NCBI GenBank assembly: GCA_964427535.1
Contig: CAYRVF010000100.1
Coordinates: forward strand, 1-18,944
Direction of reading: 5' to 3'
DNA from: CAYRVF01 sp964427535
GTDB taxonomy: Bacteria; Chloroflexota; Ktedonobacteria; Ktedonobacterales; JADMIN01
DNA: 18,944 nucleotides
The position numbers and the translations under genes are program-made. The notes below the pieces were generated by a model, which was given only the letters and a program-made list of their open reading frames with translations, was not told the origin of the DNA and searched no databases. Position 1 is the stretch's first letter; every line of letters begins with the position of its first letter. This document shows positions 14,394-18,944 of this stretch, in pieces.

Positions 14394-15131
14394 TCATTCG
14401 GCTGTCACCTGGCGGCGCCGGAGGAGCGCCTCCACGACGGGCAGATCGTCGGGGGTCGTGACGGCCAGGTTCTCGTGGCTGCCGTGATAGGTGACGAGCG
14501 GCAGGCCGAGCGCGACGAAGAGCGCCGCGTCGTCCGGCGCGTCATACTCCGGCAACTGGGCATGCGCGGCGACCAGGGACTCACGGTCGAAGACCTGTGG
14601 TGTCTGCGTGCGGACGAGTTCGGCGCGAGGCAGCGTCTCTACCACCATCCCCCTCTCGACGCGTTTGATCGTCTCCTTCACCGGCTCGCTCGCGATGGCC
14701 GCGTTCCCCCGCGCGCCCGCCGCGAGTCCCTCGCGAATCAGCACGGGGGTGACCAGTGGTCGCGACCCATCATGCACCACCACGACCCGCGTTCCCTCGC
14801 TCAGAGCGTCGAGACCCGCACGCACGGAGTCGCGACGGCGCGCTCCGCCCGGCACGATCGCGCGCACCCGCCGCCAGCCCTCCGACTCGGCGAGCCGCTT
14901 GGTCGCCGTCAGTCGGTCGCGCGCGACGACCAGCACGATCTCGTCCACCTCGGGCGTCTCCTCGAAGGCCGCGACAGTCCAGCCGAGCAATGGACGGCCG
15001 AGCAGCGGCGCCTCCAGTTTCTCGGTGCCGCGCATGCGTGTGCCGGGGCCAGCGGCGACGAGAATGGCGGCGACGGATGGCTGGTCTGCCTTCCGCGCCG
15101 CCTCGCTCGATGTCTCCGGGGATGCCGTCAT
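14394..15131 (-). CDS. ispD: 2-C-methyl-D-erythritol 4-phosphate cytidylyltransferase (IspD)
   Basis: This 245-residue enzyme would transfer CMP from CTP to methylerythritol phosphate, the third step of the MEP isoprenoid pathway. The nucleotide loop AAGPGTRM (26-33) with R32 and K38 is present, as are VHDGSRPL, VKETIKRV, RTQTPQVF and PDDAALF. Near the C-terminus GSHENLAVTTPDDL carries Ala223 where E. coli IspD has the substrate-binding lysine 213 (NIKVT), an unusual change. A disordered 18-residue N-terminal extension precedes the fold. The ATG lies 9 bases after the PIN/TRAM gene's stop with no visible Shine-Dalgarno sequence, so translation is probably coupled. ispF, which often follows, is not present. 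The gene order supports IspD over a related TarI-type enzyme. Confidence 0.85.
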   Translation of the reverse strand: MTASPETSSEAARKADQPSVAAILVAAGPGTRMRGTEKLEAPLLGRPLLGWTVAAFEETPEVDEIVLVVARDRLTATKRLAESEGWRRVRAIVPGGARRRDSVRAGLDALSEGTRVVVVHDGSRPLVTPVLIREGLAAGARGNAAIASEPVKETIKRVERGMVVETLPRAELVRTQTPQVFDRESLVAAHAQLPEYDAPDDAALFVALGLPLVTYHGSHENLAVTTPDDLPVVEALLRRRQVTAE

Positions 15132-15140
15132 AATAGGGGG

Positions 15141-16346
15141 CTACGCCGTGCCGGTCCGGCGGGCGGCGGCGATATTGCCAGTGGGCTGCTTCGGGTGGGC
15201 GAAGATCATGCGTCCGGCGACGGTCTGCAGCACGCGTGTCACGGTCACGTCGATGGTGGTGCCGATGTAGGCCTTGCCGCCCTCCACGACAATCATCGTG
15301 CCGTCGTCCAGATAGCCGACGCCCTGGCCCATCTCTTTGCCGTCCTGCATGATCGTGACGGTCATATCCTCACCCGGCAGCAGTATCGGCTTCACAGCGT
15401 GCGCTAGCTCGTTGATGTTGAGCACCTTCACCCCTTGTAACTCAGCCACGCGGTTGAGGTTGAAGTCGTTGGTGATGATGCTGCTGTGCCACTGGCGGGC
15501 GAGCTTCACGAGCTTGGCATCCACCTCCGGCGTGTTCTCAGGGTCGGCGTCGGAGATCTCGACGGGCACACGGCCGTCTTTCAGCCGCTGCAGCACCTCC
15601 AGCCCGCGCCTGCCGCGCTGCCTGCGCATGCTATCGGCTGAGTCGGCGATGTGCTGTAGTTCTTCGAGCACGAAGCGCGGCACCACCAGCACTCCGGTGA
15701 TGAAGCCCGTCTCGGTGATATCCGCGATACGCCCATCGATGATCGCGCTGGTGTCGACGAGAATACGGTCGCCCGACTTCTGGTTGCGCCCGCGGCCCGG
15801 CAGCCGGTCGCGCAGACGGTTGTTGTGGTCGGTATGCTCGTTGTGGTCTTCGTGGTCCTCGCGCTCGTCGGCGTCGCGGTCTTCGCGCTCGCGGGCAGCA
15901 CGGCGGGCGGCGCGCCCAGCGGTCGCGCTGGAGGCGAGGCGCGCGAAATCATCTTTGCGGAGCACGGCGGTCGCGATGCCGAGATATGCGAAGAGTAGCG
16001 CCGCCAGCGACGGCAGCCACTTGCCCAGGCTAAAGAACGTGAGCTGCGAGAGGGGAATCGCCAGCAATGCGGCGATGACAAGTCCGACGACTAGCCCGAC
16101 CGCTGCCGCGATCAGGTCACTGACCTCCGCGCGGCGAATCTGTTCGCGCACCCAGCGGTACGGGGCAAAGACGAGATAGGGGACGAGAAGAAAAATGATA
16201 AGTCCGACGAGAAGCCCTATCCCGATGATTGCGCCGAACGGCAACGGTGAGCCATTCGAGTGGTTGACGTCGTAGCCGACGGCCACGGCGATGCCGGCCG
16301 CCACGACGAATGTCGTCAGCCGGACGATGAATCTTCCAGACAACAT
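15141..16346 (-). CDS. YacL-type membrane protein with PIN and TRAM domains
   Basis: This 401-residue protein has four N-terminal membrane helices (about 5-24, 37-60, 77-99, 108-129), then a charged linker (145-193) very rich in Arg, Asp, Glu and His. A PIN nuclease-fold domain (194-320) shows acidic residues D198 (LVDTS), D204, E229, D276 and D294 (TNDFN), and a C-terminal TRAM domain (about 325-385) follows. It is the YacL family found between radA/disA and ispD in Bacillus; PIN domains are usually metal-dependent RNases and TRAM binds RNA, but the role of YacL is not settled. The ATG at 16346 is chosen because GGAGG sits 5 bases upstream and the first helix starts there; the open frame to 16730 lacks hydrophobic or conserved sequence. 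The long linker is unusual. Confidence 0.83.
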   Translation of the reverse strand: MLSGRFIVRLTTFVVAAGIAVAVGYDVNHSNGSPLPFGAIIGIGLLVGLIIFLLVPYLVFAPYRWVREQIRRAEVSDLIAAAVGLVVGLVIAALLAIPLSQLTFFSLGKWLPSLAALLFAYLGIATAVLRKDDFARLASSATAGRAARRAAREREDRDADEREDHEDHNEHTDHNNRLRDRLPGRGRNQKSGDRILVDTSAIIDGRIADITETGFITGVLVVPRFVLEELQHIADSADSMRRQRGRRGLEVLQRLKDGRVPVEISDADPENTPEVDAKLVKLARQWHSSIITNDFNLNRVAELQGVKVLNINELAHAVKPILLPGEDMTVTIMQDGKEMGQGVGYLDDGTMIVVEGGKAYIGTTIDVTVTRVLQTVAGRMIFAHPKQPTGNIAAARRTGTA

Positions 16347-16701
16347 GCCATCCTCCAGTGTCTCCCATTCCTTGTGTAGGATGGGGATGGGTGTCTTGAC
16401 GTCTCCGTGGGATACGACTGTGTAGCCTCCCGGCGAGCATGTTCCCTCCGGCAACCGCCATTGACGTCGCCGACACTCACGGTGGCTCCCGCTGTGCGCG
16501 TAGACCGTGTCGTCGAAGAGAGATATTCCGCATACAACGCCGACAGGTGTGGAATGGCCGCGAAACCTGCCTTTCTGCGTCTTCCTCAGATGGTGCCCAG
16601 AAGGGCCGTGGAAGAATCCACTCGCTTCTCTTCGCCGCTCGCCGTGTAGCGAGCGCACATTGAATATATTCCCTATTATACTCCTTATGGCTGAGGGTGT
16701 A
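16347..16701 (-). other. 355-bp gap between radA and the yacL-like gene, possible long leader
   Basis: The minus strand stays open in the YacL frame across this gap but encodes nothing recognisable, so it is treated as untranslated. A promoter near 16675-16703 would give a leader of over 300 bases. At its 5' end a 7-bp stem (16636-16642 with 16649-16655) forms a hairpin. No known riboswitch class was recognised. In Bacillus the gene disA lies at this point; no trace of it is visible. Confidence 0.4.
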
Positions 16702-16703
16702 TC
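16675..16703 (-). promoter_or_regulatory. Sigma70-like promoter for yacL-like and ispD
   Basis: On the minus strand a perfect TATAAT lies at 16680-16675 within an AT-rich patch (16658-16688). A weak -35 (GATACA, 3 of 6) lies 17 bases upstream at 16703-16698, touching the radA stop codon. The -10 match in a GC-rich background makes this a fair promoter. Confidence 0.5.
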
Positions 16704-18087
16704 ACTCCAATGCGATGTCCAACGCCTCACTCAACGAGCGTGCGTACAACAATTCAATCGCCCCACCGGTGCTATCGCCGCTCTGCTCAGATCCACTGCT
16801 GCCCGCTGGCAATACGCAGCGCCGGAAACCAAGCTTCTCGGCCTCGCGCACACGTAGTCCTGTGCGGGTGACGGGGCGCAGCTCGCCGCCCAGGCCCACT
16901 TCGCCAAGCAGCACCGTCTCGCGCGAGACCCGTTGCTCGCGGAAGCTCGATGCCACGGCGACGGCGATGCCCAGATCGACGGCGGGCTCGTCGAGCGCAA
17001 AGCCGCCTGCCACGTTCACATAGACGTCTTGATTCGCGAGGAACATGCCAACACGTTTGGTAAGCACGGCAATCAGCATCGCCAGACGGCGCGAATCTAC
17101 ACCCGTCGCAGCCTGCCGGGGCGTGCCGAAGGCGGTCGGGCTGACGAGCGCCTGCACTTCCACCAGCAGCGGCCGCGTGCCCTCCATGCTCACGACCACC
17201 GCCGAGCCGCTGGCCTGGCCGCGCAGCTCCGTGAGGAAGACCGCCGACGGATTGGGCACGTCGATCATGCCATCGCCACTCATCTCAAACACGCCGACCT
17301 CATTGGTCGCGCCGAAGCGATTCTTCACCCCGCGCAGAATGCGATAGGCGTGGAAGCGCTCGCCTTCGAGGTAGAGCACGGCGTCGACCATGTGCTCCAG
17401 CGTGCGCGGCCCGGCCACGGTGCCCTCCTTGGTGACATGACCGATGATGCAGATGGGCAGATGGGTGCGTTTCGCCAGATGCATCAGCCGCTGCGTACAC
17501 TCGCGCACCTGCGTGACACTCCCCGCCGCCGAGGGCACCGAGGGCGTCGCGACGGTCTGGATCGAATCGACGATGACAAGCGCGGGCTTGAGCCGTTCGG
17601 CATGCTCGACAATCGCCTCGATCTCCGTCTCTGCCAATAGCAAGAGCCGGTCCGACGCGATACCCAGCCGCTCCGCCCGCAGCTTGATCTGCTGCGCCGA
17701 CTCCTCCGCCGAGACGTAGAGCACGTCGCCGCTATTCACCGCCAGCGCCCCCGCCACTTGTAAGAGTAGCGTGCTCTTGCCGATGCCGGGCTCTCCGCCG
17801 AAGAGCACGAGCGAGCCTGGCACGATGCCGCCTCCGAGCACACGGTCAAGCTCGGATGAGCCGGTGGCGCTGCGCGTGCTGGAGAACGCCTCCACCTTCG
17901 AGAGCGGCACCGGACGAGCGCCGCTGCCGAGATGCGCGAGGCCGCCACCAGCCGCGCCTGAGCGTGGAGCGGCCGTGACGATCTCGTTGAAGGAATTCCA
18001 TTCACCACAGTCGGGGCAGCGTCCCATCCATTTGACGCTCTCGTAGCCGCACTGCTGACAGATATATTTCGTGACTGCCTTCGGCAT
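16702..18087 (-). CDS. radA: DNA repair protein RadA (Sms)
   Basis: This 461-residue protein is a RecA-family ATPase that drives branch migration of recombination intermediates. In order it has a four-cysteine zinc finger (C10, C13, C24, C27), the Walker A motif GEPGIGKST (98-106), Walker B VIVDS (171-175), the RadA-specific KNRFG motif (255-259) and a C-terminal Lon-like domain with LGEVGLGGELRPV. All key residues are intact and the length is normal. The ATG at 18087 has AAGGG about 6 bases upstream; the GTG five codons earlier lacks a spaced ribosome site. It follows clpC on the same strand across a strong terminator, so it is probably transcribed from its own start; a TATAGT box at 18114-18109 is a weak -10 candidate. 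Confidence 0.95.
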   Translation of the reverse strand: MPKAVTKYICQQCGYESVKWMGRCPDCGEWNSFNEIVTAAPRSGAAGGGLAHLGSGARPVPLSKVEAFSSTRSATGSSELDRVLGGGIVPGSLVLFGGEPGIGKSTLLLQVAGALAVNSGDVLYVSAEESAQQIKLRAERLGIASDRLLLLAETEIEAIVEHAERLKPALVIVDSIQTVATPSVPSAAGSVTQVRECTQRLMHLAKRTHLPICIIGHVTKEGTVAGPRTLEHMVDAVLYLEGERFHAYRILRGVKNRFGATNEVGVFEMSGDGMIDVPNPSAVFLTELRGQASGSAVVVSMEGTRPLLVEVQALVSPTAFGTPRQAATGVDSRRLAMLIAVLTKRVGMFLANQDVYVNVAGGFALDEPAVDLGIAVAVASSFREQRVSRETVLLGEVGLGGELRPVTRTGLRVREAEKLGFRRCVLPAGSSGSEQSGDSTGGAIELLYARSLSEALDIALE

Positions 18088-18259
18088 AGTCGCCCTTTTC
18101 ACCTTCGCACTATATACGCTACCGGGGCACGGCCAGCGGGAGTGCCAGCCGGAGACTGAGCCTGCCCGGTTGCTTCCGCGCGCACTCGCCCATAGAATCT
18201 ATTCCGCAATCTCCCGAGATGAATGGAAGCGGCCACAGAAGCAGAGATGTACTGAATTG

Positions 18260-18317
18260 ATGCGTATAAAACACTACGCCGCAACCTACCTGTGTGTTGC
18301 GGTAGATTGCGGCGTAG
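18260..18317 (-). terminator. Intrinsic terminator of clpC
   Basis: Read on the minus strand, a 17-base stem (18317-18301 with 18290-18274; one G-U wobble) with a 10-base loop is followed by TGTTTTAT. This is a textbook rho-independent terminator 24 bases after the clpC stop. The inner sequences CCGCAAC (18279-18285) and GTTGCGG (18296-18302) could also pair in a competing shorter hairpin. Confidence 0.85.
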
Positions 18318-18340
18318 TTGGTGTAGCGGCCGAACAGACG

Positions 18341-18944
18341 CTAGCGGGCTGGCTCGCTGCCACCACTGTCGCCAGCGGAGAGAGCTGGCTCGGTCGGCGG
18401 CGGAAGCTGGCGCAGCAGGTCGTCGCGGCGCTCGTGGACTTCGAGCACGATCGTGCCGTCCTTCACCACGGCCTCGACGATGTCGCCCGGCTCGAACTTG
18501 CCCTGGAGCAGGTTCTCGGCCAGCGGGTCCTCGATGAGGTTCTGGATCGTCCGGCGCAGCGGGCGCGCGCCATACTGCGGGTCGTAGCCCTTCGTCACCA
18601 GGAAGTCCTTGGCGTCGTCGGGCACGAGCAGCTCGATCTGCTGCTCGGTCAACTGGTTCCGCACGCGCGAGAGCATCAGGTCGACGATCTCGCGGACGTG
18701 CTCCTGCCGCAGGCTGTGGAAGACGATGGTCGCGTCGATACGGTTGATGAACTCGGGCTTGAACGTGTTCTTCAACTCGCCCAGCACCTTGTCCTTCATC
18801 CGGTCGTACTCGTTCTGCGCGGCCTTGTCCTTGTCGCGGGTCTGCATGAAGCCGATGGCGGCCTCACGATTGAGCAGGCTGGCTCCCACGTTCGACGTCA
18901 TGATGATGATCGTGTTGCGGAAGTCCACCGTGCGTCCCTTGGCG
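18341..18944 (-). CDS. clpC: ATP-dependent Clp protease ATP-binding subunit ClpC, C-terminal part (runs off the window)
   Basis: These 201 residues are the end of a ClpC/ClpB-type AAA+ unfoldase, normally about 810-850 residues. The fragment begins in the second AAA+ domain at KGRTVDFRNT, with sensor 1 IIIMTSNVGA, then FKPEFINRID with the arginine-finger region, and the D2-small domain GYDPQYGARPLRRTIQNLIEDPLAENLL with sensor 2 in GARPLRR. A short polar tail follows (about 30 residues after VLEVHE). ClpC feeds substrates to ClpP; the GARPLRR form and the radA neighbour favour ClpC over ClpB. The N-domain, first AAA+ domain and ClpP-binding loop lie outside the window, so this is inferred from the end alone. 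A strong terminator follows. Confidence 0.9.
   Translation of the reverse strand, partial: AKGRTVDFRNTIIIMTSNVGASLLNREAAIGFMQTRDKDKAAQNEYDRMKDKVLGELKNTFKPEFINRIDATIVFHSLRQEHVREIVDLMLSRVRNQLTEQQIELLVPDDAKDFLVTKGYDPQYGARPLRRTIQNLIEDPLAENLLQGKFEPGDIVEAVVKDGTIVLEVHERRDDLLRQLPPPTEPALSAGDSGGSEPAR

Noticed and set aside
14119..14397. 92-codon minus-strand frame between the small gene and ispD
   Set aside because: It spans the hairpin at 14269-14303, has no ribosome site or recognisable family, and lies downstream of ispD in a region expected to be untranslated.
16347..16730. 128-residue N-terminal extension of the YacL-like protein
   Set aside because: The extension is not hydrophobic, has no known domain, overlaps the promoter-like box and the radA end, and ATG 16346 has a good ribosome site directly before the first membrane helix.

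Overview
The window is GC-rich, densely coded bacterial chromosome. No rRNA, tRNA, CRISPR array, transposase or phage gene was seen. On the right, the minus strand carries clpC, radA, a yacL-type PIN/TRAM membrane protein and ispD in that order. This matches the clpC-radA-disA-yacL-ispD neighbourhood known from Bacillus and relatives, but disA is absent. With the high GC, the strong Shine-Dalgarno sites and the gene repertoire, this suggests a Chloroflexota bacterium, perhaps Ktedonobacteria- or Thermomicrobia-like. That placement is inference and no marker gene proves it.

Layout. Positions 1-702 (minus) hold the N-terminal half of an MFS exporter. A 278-bp divergent intergenic region (703-980) follows, with a sigma70-like promoter whose -10 box is overlapped by a perfect 12-bp palindrome. 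From 981 to 12813 eleven plus-strand genes run together: APC permease, isochorismatase-type amidase, SDR, glutamine-synthetase-like ligase, FluG-type amidohydrolase, SDR, class II glutamine-amidotransferase-like enzyme, GntR/FCD regulator, divergent PanB-like protein, second APC permease and acetamidase/formamidase. A hairpin at 12855-12883 closes this block. Two small plus-strand genes follow: a SnoaL-like protein flanked by an imperfect 55-bp direct repeat, and a Rho_N-like protein with a Gly/Asp/Ser-rich tail. A hairpin at 14269-14303 separates them from the convergent housekeeping block: ispD, yacL-like and radA, then the clpC terminator and the C-terminal third of clpC, which runs off the window.

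How the genes may work together. The plus-strand block looks like a catabolic cassette for a nitrogen compound. Two permeases would import substrate. The GS-like ligase would attach glutamate to an amine; its flap lacks the ammonia-site glutamate. Two NAD-type SDRs would oxidise an alcohol. The class II amidotransferase fold, the FluG-type amidohydrolase, the isochorismatase-type amidase and the formamidase would cut amide bonds. The FCD-type GntR protein would sense a carboxylate. This follows the logic of the Puu putrescine, isopropylamine (IpuC) and aniline (gamma-glutamylanilide) pathways, but the enzyme set differs from each of them. The substrate cannot be read from the sequence. The PanB-like member has lost the catalytic glutamate and a substrate loop of true PanB, so it probably does something else in this pathway.
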